Shown: positions 10,005-23,012 of the stretch, in pieces | Layout of the letters: the number at the start of each line of letters is the position of its first letter | Position numbering within the stretch: position 1 is the stretch's first letter | Source of the DNA: Macrobrachium rosenbergii | Lineage: Eukaryota; Arthropoda; Malacostraca; Decapoda; Palaemonidae | Assembly (NCBI RefSeq): GCF_040412425.1 | Contig: NC_089741.1 | Location: 38,384,538 to 38,448,537, forward strand | Reading direction: 5' to 3' | DNA: 64,000 nucleotides | Notes under the pieces: model-generated | Seen by the model: only the letters and a program-made list of their open reading frames with translations | Databases searched by the model: none | What the model was told of the DNA's origin: nothing | Program-made: the position numbers and the translations under genes

Positions 10005-12738
10005 CTTATATTCCTCAATAGCAGAACTAAGAGTAGCACACAAAAGATGACCGCTGCAAAAATACTGTAAAATCGGGTTTATTATTAAAATGGTATTGCA
10101 GCTACACCGAACAACACTGGCAGAATCAAAAATTGTCAAACATAACATTATTGCCAAATACTTTCCTTTCGAAAGTTCATTCATCAAACCTTTTTCCCGT
10201 ATGTATTAAAGTTAAAATAAGTAAACTTCCTTGACATTAAAACACTTTTTCTTTTTTCCCGCACAAAACAATAACCATTAAGAATAGAGCAGTTACATTA
10301 GTGGTAAGGTATATTTAAATTTTGCAAATAAATATGGGAAGTTAGACTGAAAGCTGATTATATGCTTTAATGATATGTAAAACAACAACATTTTTTCCAA
10401 TCAATTATCAATTTCTAACTGTTCTCTAATAACTCCCCTTACCTCTCACAATTTACAATAAACACTGTGAAGATTAATATGCTTTAAGTGGTCCTTCTTT
10501 TGACAGCATCATTTGAACACTTGTAAAATACCTCACAGAAGGAGAGATGTGGAAACTGAATCTGTCTAAAGAATACAGAGATATACACTTGGGCATATTA
10601 ACTGGAGCCATACAGCAAACTGAGCATTCAGACTTGCTAGTTAATCCTACAGCCAAAGTCTTAACCATTTCTGAAAAATTTTAAGCTCTTGAACATCAAA
10701 TACAGTACTCGCCAAAGCCCTAACTCGCAAGTGCTCGTATGAAAACAAATTAAGCTCTATTTTCTTAATAACCAAAAACAAAAACAAAAAGTACTTAAGG
10801 TTAGAAACTGTATACATCTGAACTTCCACGATTTACAAAACTTGTTTGTGCATGCAAAATTGAGATAAAAAAATGGTAACAACGAAAGACAATGCTAAGA
10901 CCAAAATTAATCACAGAGTGATACAACTAACTGGATTACAAAAACATCATACAATACTACAGTACAGCAATACTACAAATAAAATTGCTAATAAACTTAC
11001 TTTACTCGTTTTCAAGGAGAGAAAAATTACAAGATATCTGAAAGCCTCCAACACAATACTGATATTCGAGATAAAATACAAGATAAAACAAAATACACAT
11101 TCATGGGAGACGTGTGAAGGCCGATATACAAATAACATTATGCAAAAGGAAGCGGTAGCATCAGTACCGAAAACCCGCCAATTAAAGATCCCAAAAACTA
11201 CAACTTTTCATAATAAACTTTAGGTTCAAGAACTTCCCCATTTACACATTCATTAAGTTTTATAACAGGAAACTTGGAGAACCATACAAAAGCAGTATGA
11301 AACTGACGTCTAGAAAACTGCACAGGTTTCAGAAATACAGAAAACATATGCAGTTATCTCAGACAATAAGTGTACATTGGTATCAGTTTATAAAAAACCT
11401 TACTTTCACAGTAATTCAAAACAAAATGTACGAAGCCTTCATATAAGAAAAGTTTTCATTGTCAGTGATGTACACTGATTCAAGCCATGGTTCCTTATTT
11501 TTCTCTTAATCAATCACATATACACAGCAGAGAAAAAATAAACTGTGGCTTTATTTTAAACAAGTAAAATGAACAAGCTATGGAGAACATCAGTCCTTCA
11601 TACAACGCAATCAAGATGGAAATAACGGAAGTGCTTTTTATATTATATTTATATGACTGCCATCTAGGTCTCAAGTTTTGATTACAATTTCAGAAACAAA
11701 TCTGAATGGTCTTTCTCACATACTGAATGTGGAACAATTACACCAGACAATCCCTCTGAAATCTACCTCTTAACATATTTCCTGACCATTTAAATGCATT
11801 CCACAAAATCAAAACTGTGATAACTAAGCAAAACTATGAGCAAACTTTTTTTGTCACGAAAATGCAACAAGTTAACCTAAAATGAGTATACAGTAACTGG
11901 CTAAATATAAGGGGAACCTTCTCAGAAAATGAAGGAAAACCATGTTTCTACTGCAATCACAGTAAACAATTTCATTCAGAACCAAATACAAAATGGGAGG
12001 TGGGAAGAAATAAACTAAACAGTTTTTGCAACATAACTGAACCTACATGTTCTAACTGTGTTGCAAGAGGGGAAAAATGAGCATGGACTTACTTGGTAAA
12101 GTTGGAAACACTACAGTTTACCAAAAACGAAATGACAAGATAAACCTGTGCATCCAACTTCAGGCCTCTCACCACAACCAGGATCCTCAGACTGACACAA
12201 ATTGTGTCAGCTGAGTGCAGTCCTTGAGAGGTAATTCAATGTAAATAATTTTACACCTAAAAATTGTACGTAGAAACAAAAATAAATTAAGGCCTCAAAA
12301 GTTTAACCACTAAAATTTCACGAACGTTCCTGGTAAAAATCTACGGCAACGGAAAATCAACACAGAAAACCAGAATAAGCAACTGTTCAGATCTGCGAAA
12401 ACCCAGGAGTGAGAAACATATACAAAGCAAGGGCTTTGAAACCCTACTGAAAATCTAACAAAACATACAAGGCCACATCAAGTGAAAAATACTTTTAGTA
12501 AACTACAAATGGATAGTATATAAAAACCCAAGGAAAATTATTACAAACCAAGCTAAAAGTATGCATATATTGCAACTCAATGCAACTAAAAGCTCTTGTT
12601 ACTTTATCATGACTAACGCAGGTTTAGTTTCACTTTTAGCTAGTATGCATTAATCTGAAAAATCCTTTTAGATAATCCACAAGGAGATTTTCGTAAACTG
12701 CAATGCTGCTCTGAAATGACAAATCTTTAATAAATTTA
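10005..12738. other. Intergenic, no recognised feature
   Basis: AT-rich DNA downstream of the minus-strand gene. The longest open frame (10873-11223 plus, 116 codons) shows no family features. Part of this could be a long 3' UTR of the minus-strand gene, but nothing in the sequence decides it. Confidence 0.45.
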
Positions 12739-13000
12739 TATTTTTCCTAACATACAAACCTGAGGTCTTTACATATGGGGATAACTTTCGGCGAAGCTAG
12801 AAAGCCCGGCCATTAAACTTTTGCAAGGCAGCTATGGAACCAGTTACCTATGATAGGGGTTGGAAGTACCCCCCCACCCAACCGGTATGCATTCAATCTC
12901 CTCAGTTTACCTTTTGCCCCAGGTAAAAGAATATTGGGGGGGGGGGGGGAAGAGGTGGGCTCTTATGTAAAGACCTCAGGTTTGTATGTTAGGAAATATA
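12739..13000. mobile_element. Foldback/MITE repeat with about 35-bp terminal inverted repeats
   Basis: The left arm (tttttcctaacatacaaacc tgaggtctttacat at 12741-12774) is the reverse complement of the right arm (atgtaaagacctcaggtttg tatgttaggaaata, ending near 12998). The centre holds a run of about 14 G at 12936-12949. There is no coding potential. It reads as a non-autonomous element. Confidence 0.75.
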
Positions 13001-16000
13001 CAAATCAAGTAAAAATGTGTCATTTGTTCCTACACGAATACGAACCAAGTGATACTGGAGCCGAGAAATATGTACCACATAATTTGCAGAGACTGGACGA
13101 TGTGAGGAAATAAAAACGAATTACTGGTTTTTCCACTAGAGAATTAAATATCTATAGTTATTCTTTTTAGTCTCAATCTGCAAGATATTACTGTCAAACA
13201 GCAATCAACATCAATATGAATGTCTAAATTAACTGAAATGCCATTTTAAAAAACGACATTTTTACAGTACTTTCTAATACTGTATCTGGATAATCGATAT
13301 AGCACGAGCAGAGGACGGAATTGTGACAATTTACCAGAACTTGTAAATATCTGGAGAGTAACTATCTGGAGGCGATCTGTAGTGGAGAAACAAACTTAGG
13401 TGCCAAGCATTCCCAGAACGACCAAAGCTACATCTTGATACGTCTATAAACACTATGTTTGTACTCTAGAAACTTGTACACTAAAACATCCGACATTCTA
13501 CACCTGGGCAGGGACAAGATTCAAAGATTATGTAACAGCAATCTACAATCTGTTTGCTGATGAAAGCGTAGCACTGTATAAAATTTTGTATCTTTATGAA
13601 GGAACAACCGATAAGGCATCCTACAACAAATCCATTAGTATGCATACACTTTTCAATGGTGTTTTGGTTATAAGTAACACCATTCATAATTCAGGAGAGG
13701 CTAGTGGGATATATATACTGGTGCTGAAGGACAGCACAACGAAGCAACTCATAAGAAAGCTCTCAAAGATCCAAAAAGATCATTTGTAAGTCACAAGGTG
13801 TGTACTTTGCTCTTAAATCATGATATTTTGGATAACAATCTTCGTTCATAAGATATCAAAATTCAAGAGTTCATTACAAACCATAACAAAAGCAGGAGGG
13901 TGGAGGCAGAAATATTCTATCTAATCAAGTCGGGTTACTGAGGATTTTCAGTCTCAAAATGTGTGCGTTTCACAAAACTCCCCAGCGTCCAGGTTTTAGA
14001 GGTCTTTAAGCAGTAACGTCTTGAAGCAGCAGGAGCAGATCACAAAGCCATCTGCATGTGATATCTATGGTTTCCAACCTCTTCTAGTTTGGAAATAACA
14101 TAAAACAGACTTTCCTTGGCTTGTACAAAAGTCTACTAAATAAAAAATGTCTACCTCTTCAAGCAAACAAAAATTGTGGCCTTGCAACATACTGAAAGGA
14201 AATAAAACGAAGCTAAAACTCACATCGTGAACATATCACGTTTGACATTCCCAAACAAAATGTATATCAAAAACGAGGGAGGAAACAGGGAAAATATAAA
14301 AATGAATAAATTAGTACATACTGCTCTTTCTTGAAAATAATCAAAAACCTAGAGGAGGGGCATTGCTTTGGTGCATTAGATTCAAATACAATATTTCTTT
14401 AAAATGCTTCTCTATCCCATCGACAACAACAATTTCATCGGAGCTAAAATTTATGAGTATTACCAAAATTATAATTACTGAAAGATAAGGTTAATGCATT
14501 AAGTCTTACCATGTCTTTAAACAAAAATAATTCATTGTTAACTGAATAACTATAAAATTGGCATTGTAATTCTACATTGTGCCAGCAAAAATATTTTCAC
14601 TAACTCTATACTTTCATCATATGTATCTCTTATTTAAGGAAATAATTAAGTGAAAGGTCAGCTTTGTTTTAAAAAATTAAAGACAACATGCTAAAAACCA
14701 TTCAGATTAAATATTAAAATGTTCAGTACAGCAACAAGTATTCGGAGCCCTTATGAACTCAACTTGCACTTGTTGATATACAATATTCTCAACTTCCGAC
14801 TTTTACGTAGTCATTTATCATCAATAGTATAAAGCATTTATTCACAAAAATTTTCTTCACTTAACAAAAATATCAAAACCAAGTATGTACGGAATTTCCG
14901 AGTGTCACAACTGAATTTTTCTGTCATCAATTCTGCCATTTAAATAAAATTCATGTATCTGGCCAAGTTTATCATTATTAAAGCAAAACAAAAAATAAAA
15001 AAGTTTTCAAACGTACCCAATAGGAAAGTGAAAGGATGCAAACTTGGATATTTGCTCAAAATAAGCTTTTGACATAAATACGAAATTGTTTTAAAATCAA
15101 ACATGACATACAAATTTTGGAAAATCTGGTACTATTAATGTCACAAAGAATCCTACTTGACAGACTATGCAGGACCTACCTATTTCAACATACAGCTTTT
15201 ACAATCTAGCAATAAAAACCATGGAAGTTTACACAGTTCGCTTCAAATCAGCCGTGACGATGACTTAAACTTGATTTCTATCTCGTGAAACTTGCAGCAA
15301 CCAAAAATAATGAAATGCATGAGTCTGAGTAATTCATGTCAATATCCAGTCAAAAATAATTAAGCCATTTCCATTTTTCAATTTCTAAGATAGCAATAAA
15401 CAATAATTTCTTTGATACAAAGCCTTACTATACAAACGCTAAGTGAAACATCTGCGCACTAATGTGTAAGTTTCCTCGGGGACTGAAGGGTGGCATTTTA
15501 TACAAAATGCAAGATGGATTGTAAGTCAAAGAGAACATGCATACACTGATAACAAATGATGATCCAATGAGCAGACTTAAAGTGGCATATCCCCAATACT
15601 GGAACAAAAAAAAAAAAAAGGCCACTCGGTGATATGAATACTGTTTTTATATCAAGAAAATGAGACCAAGGGTACATTACAGAATGGCCCTGTACGATTT
15701 ACCCAACTTCAAAATGGCCACAGGATGTAAGAATTTCCTTTTAGCCAAAAGCAAGAATTTAAGCACCTACTCATACCATTTGATTTGTATTTCACAAGAT
15801 GATGATAAATATATTGAGAAAATATTGCCAAAAGGTATTACTGTATGGATATGTGACTTAGGTTCTGCATTCAGGAAATACAAACACCACTGTAATATTC
15901 ACAAAACCTAAAATGATTTACAAAGAAATTCTACACCTGGGTTTAATTAAGTTAACAAAAACGCAGTTATTGCTGGGTCTTACTTACAGACGAAACAAAG

Positions 16001-16410
16001 TACAATACACTTTACTAACCGGTCTTAATTATACAAATAGTGTCAGACAGATTGACCAAGTTTTTAGAGGGACAGACAATATGGACGGATGTTTCTTTCT
16101 AGAGGCTTGAACATAACCTATTACATCTGCATGTAATTCAATTACATGGAAGATAAATGACAAGGTTTACTGTTTGCTCTCAAAAACGGAGGAGAGAGGG
16201 AAAAATTCCTAAACAAAATATCTGCAATACAAACTGTCAAGTAAACGACAAATAAGAAAAATCTAAAACCTAACAAATTCATAAAATAACCAAACTGTTC
16301 ATGTTAATGTTCTCTCAAAAATGAGGAAATGATCATGTTACACTTCTCTCTTGACCACTTAGTGGTTAAGTGGAGAAACACTTTTACAGGTTCTTTCATT
16401 CCTCCTACGA
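13001..16410. other. Intergenic or 3' UTR, no recognised feature
   Basis: AT-rich DNA with only short unsupported open frames (13481-13687 minus, 15428-15625 minus, 15660-15911 plus). No HBS1 GTPase signature (P-loop GHVDxGKS, DxPG, NKxD) is evident among the open frames on the minus strand. Confidence 0.45.
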
Positions 16411-16416
16411 TTTATT
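16411..16416 (-). terminator. Candidate polyadenylation signal (AATAAA, minus strand)
   Basis: TTTATT on the + strand is AATAAA on the minus strand, about 350 bases after the stop codon of the SKI7-like gene. The site is plausible but unproven; other AATAAA copies occur further downstream. Confidence 0.35.
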
Positions 16417-16766
16417 ATACAGGAAGAGAGCATTTAGTACTGATAGCTTTTCATAAAACAAATTTAAAATACAAACTTTTATGACAATTATCTTATGTCC
16501 AAGCAGAAAATCCTCGATACTGAATCTTCTCTTACAAATAAAATCACACTGTACACTGCACATTAACATGTACAAACAGTCAAAGAGATCAAATGCAGCA
16601 TCATGTCAATGTTACTTCAACATTCTTCAGCCACTCACATACCCTTTATAAACTACATTCTAAAAAGGTCATGTATTGTACACAATCACTAATAAAAATG
16701 AAAAATCAGTGAAAACATTAAAGAACTTGAAAGACAAACAAATACACATTAAAGATTATGTCTAAA

Positions 16767-18982
16767 TCACCTTCTGCTGTGTCTCTCTTTTGTGACCAAT
16801 TTATACCAGCCTGGATCTCTTCGATTCTGAAGAGCTTCCTGAATCATTTCATCTGGAGAAGGAGTATCAAATCTGAATATTTTGAACGGCACTTGAATGA
16901 CTTTCTCTGTTAAGCGCTTGATTTTTGGCGAATGCGGGGCATTCACTATCACTCGCCCAAATGACGAAGGCTTTCGTTTCCAAAGTGTTGCGTCGTATTG
17001 GAAGGGGCATACCTGGATGTCAATAACCAGATCATTCGACTGTTCAGCAGTTTCCATATCAGGTTCTTCCTCAACCTCAGGCTTCAAAAGTGCCGAGAGC
17101 AAATCAATGTCTCCGTTGATGTCAACTTCTTCTTCCTGTTTCAGTAAAGTCTCTAAACATTCCTTTTCTGGTAAACCACCATGCGGAACAACGTGCTCAA
17201 ACCCTGGAGGTGGTTTCAAACCTGGTTTTGGCTGTGGAAATGGGGGTATATGAAAACCTACTTTGGAATCTATACTTCCTGTAGACAGTGCCAGTTTTTC
17301 TAGTGAAGAAAGAAACATCTGATCACCGAATGGACGATTAAAACCACTCATTCCCAGAAAACTAGACACAGGGGAATCTGAAGACAATTTATTTAAATCC
17401 AATGGCAACATTGGAGGCGTTCCAGAGATGGCAATACCGTGTGTTTCCTGACTGCTAAAACCTCCAATCATCTCCGGCATAGAATTCGACTCGCCAACTT
17501 TAACTAAAGTATTCTCATTCCCCTGATTAAGCTTCCCCCTTTTGCCCATTTCCAAAGGTGGTACTGAAGTTATTGACAAGCTGTTGCTTCCTAGATAAGT
17601 ACTCGCCAATGTGGATAAACTTGGACTACCACTCGCAACGCTGGAATTCTCTGAACACTTGATGTCTACTGGACTACTGTTACCCAAGCATAATGCTTTA
17701 CCAGGTTCAGGCACAGAAGACGAAAGGGGTTTAGCGCTTCCTAAAGACGTAGCTGCAAGCACAGATAAAGACGAACCAGTGCTCTTTCCATTAAAATTCG
17801 GATCATTTCCACATATGTTTGAACCTGCCAGTGATGATAAACTTTTTGGACTACCCACAGCACTAAAGTTCAATGAATTTGGACTATTTACTGTATTAAG
17901 TTTTGGAATTGAAAACTGGATTCCAGGACTTCCAACACCTCCTTTTGCAAATACTGTCAAGCTAGGGCTATTGTTTTCATTACAAGAGTCTGCCAACTGC
18001 GACAAACTGGGTCCTTTCACTCCCAAATCAGGCTGGGACTTGCTCCCAGTCAGATTTGAATTTGCCAACTCACACAAACTGGGCCCTTTCACCCCTACAT
18101 CAGACTGGGACTTGCTTCCAGTCAGATTTGAATTTGCCAACTCCGACAAGCTGGGTCCTTTCATTCCCAAACCCAGCAGGGGCTTGCTTCCAGTCAAACT
18201 TGAATTTGCCAGCTCAGACAAGGAGGGCCCTTTACTCTCGCTTCCTGATTGAAATTGAATTCCACTTGATTTCGGAGAGACTGATACCCTAAGCCCACTA
18301 TTATCACAAGAGGTTACGATTCCTGTCTCACTGTTGTCAATCACTCTGAACGGTTGTGGCTGTGGACCTGTTTTGTTGCTATTCACATCAATGCCAAACG
18401 GCACTTTTAAACTAGGTATCTGAAAAGCCCCTGGTCCTTCACAAGATTTAGAGGCACCGACTAACGGTGGAATTTGTAACGTAGGTACAGAGAATTGTAA
18501 AGATGCCAAACTAGAATTAGACACAGCAACGGGTGACGACTGCATATTAAAATTCAAGCTATTGAGTAAATTTTCCTTGAGGCCACCCTCAGGGAGTTCA
18601 ACTGTGTTTGCTGGAAGTTCATTTACAGGCTGGGAATGCACCATGCAAGCCTCCAGGGATTTGTCCACATCTTTATCGAAATCCTGATTTGCAATATCAA
18701 CAACCATATCCTGACTATCTTCACTGAGATCTTGACTGCTATCTCCCATAACATCCTGACTGTCACCACTTGTGGTGACAACTGAATCTTCACTACACTG
18801 ACTTTCATTCCTGTTTCGAAAATATCGGGCCTTCTCTTCCTCTCTTTTCTGTCGCGAACGTTTCCTGAGAATGTCGCTCAACCAATCTCGAATTATCCTA
18901 TGCAAAGGGAGCCTGTCTAAAGTCTTGTTTTCTACAATAATCGCAGAACTGTGGCAATACGAGCTTGGCAACTGATAATGAA
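16767..18982 (-). CDS. SKI7-like exosome/SKI adaptor, long terminal exon (exon 4)
   Basis: Encodes about 737 residues to a TAG stop at 16767-16769. It begins with a basic stretch (IIRDWLSDILRKRSRQKREE), then an acidic segment, a long Ser/Gly/Pro/Asn-rich disordered body with repeated PSLSELA-type motifs, and a conserved-looking C-terminus (KRKPSSFGRVIV then PFKIFRFDTPSPDEMIQEAL). The SFG..V and FDTPSPDE motifs resemble the C-terminal linear motifs of the short HBS1L splice form (HBS1L3/SKI7-like), which bridges the cytoplasmic RNA exosome to the SKI helicase complex in mRNA decay. Phase from the upstream exon requires an acceptor at 18983-18984 (cgtattag, poor pyrimidine tract). A better-looking cacag nearby is out of frame. 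The open frame usually drawn from 18971 starts at TTG, not ATG. Confident in the exon; function rests on remembered motifs. Confidence 0.72.
17990..18240 (-). repeat. Coding tandem repeat inside the SKI7-like exon (about 23 residues)
   Basis: Four successive copies of KGPSLSELANSNLTGSK plus a short variable linker (SQPDLGV-like), at roughly residues 244-328 counted from 18971. The later copies degenerate into SPSLTVFA, GSSLSVLAATSLG and SPSLSTLASTYLG, so the S-L-S-x-L-A core recurs about nine times across the protein. Confidence 0.9.
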
Positions 18983-19184
18983 CTAATACGTTGTCACCTT
19001 ACCTCGTAAAATTGATTGCAGTCAGGGAAGCGAGTTACATAGCACAATAATTAACAGGGACAGCACCAGCACAGCCAGAGCAGGTTACCAAAACAGTTCA
19101 TGGAAGAGAAAAAGAGAAAACTTGTGTTAAGCAATCCAATACAATTACTATAACTCGTAAGCTGTTATTTCATATTTTAATTAC

Positions 19185-19385
19185 ATTTTTATCTATTTAT
19201 TAATTTGTTAAAATTATCTGTTTTTCTATTAACTGATCTCCTCTTTCTATATTCCCCATTACCTCTTATTACTTCTTTTGAATGAACATCATATTCTTTG
19301 GAAGCTTGAATTTCTAGTCTATAGCCCCCGTGGGCTTGTTCTATATGAATAGGGTTCATCTTTTGAATATAATAATAATAACAAT
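19185..19385 (+). mobile_element. Decapod AAT-tailed repeat, copy 1
   Basis: Reads tattacttcttttgaatgaa, then ctttggaagcttgaatttc, gtgggcttgttctatatgaa tagggttcatcttttgaata and ends in a short (AAT)n tail. The same sequence occurs inverted at 52468-53140 and 57283-57575. The microsatellite 3' tail suggests a non-LTR-type (LINE- or SINE-like) retroelement end. It lies in an intron of the SKI7-like gene. Confidence 0.7.
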
Positions 19386-20548
19386 GAATAGCTCACATTA
19401 CATTATAAGACAATATGAGTAAGTAAATACAACTAGATCACAATATAGTAAATTTGCAGCAGTATTCAAGTCCTGAAACATTTACAAATACTGTACTGTA
19501 CATAAGAGAAGGATACAAAAATACAGTGAGACATTTTTGTTTTCTACAAATTGTATCAACTGAATGGTGACATTACTGTACAATAAATCTATTGGTAAAT
19601 TAACAGTCACAAACAGAAATGAATAGTAACTCCAATGGATTACTACTGAAATACAAAATTCCCTTGTGCAACAATATGTGGCATACATATAACTCTCATC
19701 ACTCACTCTAGTTGTATACATAATACAGTTAATGATTCTGGTGTAGATATTTTTTAAAATTTAATGATTCTGGTGTAGATATCTTTAAATAAAAAAAACA
19801 TTGCTGGCATCAGTAAGAGTAACTTGGAAGAGAAACACTGCTCAGAATTATAAATGATGAAATCAAGTAAAAAATTATCCAAGGCAAAGACTGGGTCAAT
19901 TATTAACAGAATATCAATTTTATTTTACTATTAATTACTTATGGGCAGCTAAGTAGACAGCTTCATTATTATATATGATGGTTTTTTTTCAGAATATGTA
20001 TTAGTTCTGCAACATCTAGTCCACTTATCCACAAGTTCTTGACCCGAAACAAAGGTCTATACTTCTTTAAAGTGATTTTACACCTGCCTTTTTAAAGTTC
20101 ATACTAAGACACTTTCAAACTTCAAATCTCTAACAAATGAAACTCAACCTTAACCATTTTCTTACATAACCTGCTGCTAAGTGCGGTGGGTGTTAAATGT
20201 TATTTTCAATTAGCCATGAACGTTTTCGTGATGCTTACTGGCCTTTAAATGAACTCCTCTTCCTAACGAAAATTTAGGAATTGTTTGTAAAGCTTCCTAT
20301 ACTAAAAATGTGACCTTAATGATACACGTTTCAGTCCTTTAGTTCAACCATTCTGAATTACTGTTCTCCTGAATGATTTTCAGCTGTAGTCTCTGAACCT
20401 TTGTTCTTCCAAAATGTAATTACATTACTACTGGAGATTTTTTTTAGAACTTTTACTTTTGCTATAAATAAATGGTTCTTAGCAAATGAAACTCCTTTCT
20501 AATACAGTACTACAGAGGAATATTACTAAAAAACATTTATTAAATTAC

Positions 20549-20732
20549 CTTCAAAAGCTTGTTTTCTTTTTCCAGGACATTCTCTTGGTATCGAAGTTTC
20601 CCGCCCACTAAGCCACTGCACAGCGGTTTTCACATCAAACTTACTGTTGATTATTGCTTGCACCATTTCCTCTCTTGTAAAATCTCTGCCTGCAACACTA
20701 GCAAGTTCATCCACGAGAGGACCTAAACGTAT
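20549..20732 (-). CDS. SKI7-like gene, exon 3 (HBS1-N-like domain)
   Basis: 184 nt between an acceptor (ccattcaaaag) and a donor (gtaatt). Reads IRLGPLVDELASVAGRDFTR EEMVQAIINSKFDVKTAVQW LSGRE and on to KRKQAFE, leaving one base. The pattern (helix, E-E-x-V-x-A, K-F-D-V-x-x-A) fits the HBS1 N-terminal UBA-like three-helix domain (HBS1_N). The domain is shared by the full-length ribosome-rescue GTPase HBS1L and its short SKI7-like form, so this exon links the gene to the HBS1/SKI7 family. Start phase 0, end phase 1, compatible with exons 2 and 4. Confidence 0.75.
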
Positions 20733-21169
20733 CTTTTGAATGGAAACAAACAAAGAAATTAGTAATAAAAACTTAAATGTTTTATAAAACATATATCACC
20801 TTAGAATTGCTAAATCACCATGTGAAATTTTTCTTATTGGTGTATAGTGTTTAAGGTTTTAAAAAATGAGCCATCAGTTCTTATGTACACTGTATTCAAA
20901 ATATGTTTGCAATAAGTGATCTTCCATTTTATCATTCTGGTTGTCTATAACCATATTTGCAATATCACTGATACTTCAATTACCAATTTAAGAACAAAAA
21001 ATAGTAAACTTAGCTATCAGCAACAACAAATATTGTGTTATTCTAATTTCAGTACTTGCATATGCTAAATCTGCCTCAATAAATTACACAGGTACCTTCT
21101 CTCTCTCTCCAGCCACTACTTTTCCTGTATACCTTCTAATGGGAACAGTACAATTAAGGGCATTTTTAC

Positions 21170-21263
21170 CTCATCGACGTCCTCCTCATCTACTGCCATC
21201 TCTCCTCCACCCGTGGCAGAATAACTATCGGCGTCACTCATTTTTGCTAATTTTCCTTTGTAC
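21170..21263 (-). CDS. SKI7-like gene, exon 2
   Basis: 94 nt between an acceptor (caatatcttgcag) and a donor (gtaaaa). Its first base completes a Lys codon begun in exon 1; it then reads YKGKLAKMSDADSYSATGGG EMAVDEEDVDE, ending at phase 0, which joins exon 3 exactly. It contains an internal ATG (21241) with a good context that could serve as the start if exon 1 were not used. The segment is Ser/Gly then acidic and not recognisable on its own. Confidence 0.6.
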
Positions 21264-21959
21264 CTGCAAGATATTGAACATCAGTCATGATTGCACTATC
21301 TATACATGCAACCCACATTCTACATTTTTTTCAAATTACCATATGTAAACTAAAACCTTTTTAATCAAACGTTTAACAGCTATGAATCAATCACTTTCAA
21401 CGATGCCATTGTTTGGTCTCAAGCTGCAGACTCGTACCAAACATTCGCGATCCACCGACAGGTTCTGGAACTTGACCTCGCGAATGTTTGAGGTACCACT
21501 GTAGAACTGTCTAGGTAAGTTTGTGGAGCAGTGGGTCAATGCATTCTAGTCTGAAGCTTTGAAAACTGAGTCCTTAGGCTATGAGAAGAGAAAAGAACAG
21601 AGCTAATGAGACATCACAGGCTATTGCCTATGGCTGATCGCACTTTTAGATGTTGATTTACTAAAAAAAAAAAAAAATAAATAAAAATAAAAAGTGTTGC
21701 AAATAGTAAGCCTTCCCGTCTTATAATACAGGCCTAAGACAAGCCCAAGATCGCTGACCTAGGCAAACCTGTGGGTAAAACTTGAAACCACTACCGCGAC
21801 CTGGTTCCCGCCAGCTGCTGACCAGAATATTTACCACCTTTTGTCCATGTTTTTGTTTACGTTTATGGTACTTACCACTAATGTTTTGTTTTACATTCAT
21901 TCCCAAGGGGATGGTAAAAAACACGGATCCCATTTTGAATGTAAACTGGTAGTTTACCA
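21264..21959. other. Intron 1 of the SKI7-like gene, no recognised feature
   Basis: Mixed sequence including an A-rich run at 21662-21692. The left boundary of the TTAGG-bearing repeat copy that follows is unclear and may extend into 21720-21959. Confidence 0.45.
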
Positions 21960-22335
21960 GGCAGAACTAAGTATTAGCTCCACGTCAGGTATTACCTTGG
22001 AAATTGACTTTTTCTATAGTATTTTGGTTACTTATCAAGAATTTACTATTGTTTTTGGTCGCTCGGCTGTAATCAACCTTTAATTAACCTCAGGACTATA
22101 GTTTTGCGATCTCACATGCGCAGTGTTATAGGGGAACTTTTGGTAAAATGTGGTTTCCTTCACCGGGGTTCCGTGGAGCCCCCTGGGCTAAGTAACACAG
22201 CCTACTAGGTTAGGTTAGGTAGGGTACATTAGGTTAGTATGGTTCCTTTTCATAATAGATTTCCCTAGCCAATCCCTTCTCAAATGTATGGCTCCCAAAT
22301 GCCTCTCATATTCGCGGAGCCGTTCCATGCAGTCA
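21960..22335 (+). mobile_element. TTAGG-bearing dispersed repeat, copy 1
   Basis: Shares long stretches with 33415-33950 and, inverted, with 31010-31460: attaccttggaaa..gacttt, atgcgcagtg, cttttggtaaaa..tgg, ggctaagtaacacagcct, taggttaggttaggtagggt, and tatggctccc. It lies in intron 1 of the SKI7-like gene. The core carries two or three TTAGG units in its interior, not at an end. Confidence 0.75.
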
Positions 22336-23012
22336 GTGCGGAGCTAATAATTAGAAATACCATTTACCAAACCGGAGGGACGCAGTAGTAGACTCCAGTT
22401 CTACCCGTAAAGTTACCAAAATCTACCTTATACAAAGCTAGCCTAGGGTAGTTTGCAGAACGACGGGATTACCTCCGAACGGACGCTTAGCCTAGTTCTT
22501 CAGGCCATACCTCCCCTAGCCAGGTCAGGGCACGGCGGCCAGAGTAAGGTCTGGTTAGGTCAGGATACGGCATTCAAGGTAAGGTCAGGTTAGTTTTCGT
22601 CTGCGGAACCTGTTCTCGTTGTTGTACACACGGCCATAAGCAACAATTAATTACGACCCCGAATTCGAGACAAGGGCCGAGGCTTGGGCCTTAGCTACCA
22701 CTGACTGAGGAACCAAGAGGCTTCTAGCGTAAGCACAGCCTATTTATTCCTTTTAATACCCGTCATTTAGCCTTAATTACCATGCGCGAAGACCTAATAT
22801 GTGTTAATGGAAGCCCATGAAAACCGTAACCTTGACCAACATAGGAAAACTCGGTAGCTGTAATCATAACCCCGATCTTACCTTTACGTTTATCTGCCCC
22901 ATATAACACTTTAAAGCCGGTCGATCTACGTTACCTTTACAGTCGATATCGACGTCGACGTTACTACATCTTGGAAACAACGATCACCTTGACACTCGAC
23001 GTTAATGATCAC

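Noticed and set aside
17611..18252. 213-codon open frame on the + strand
   Set aside because: Antisense shadow of the repeat-rich SKI7-like exon; its repeats mirror the minus-strand coding repeats.
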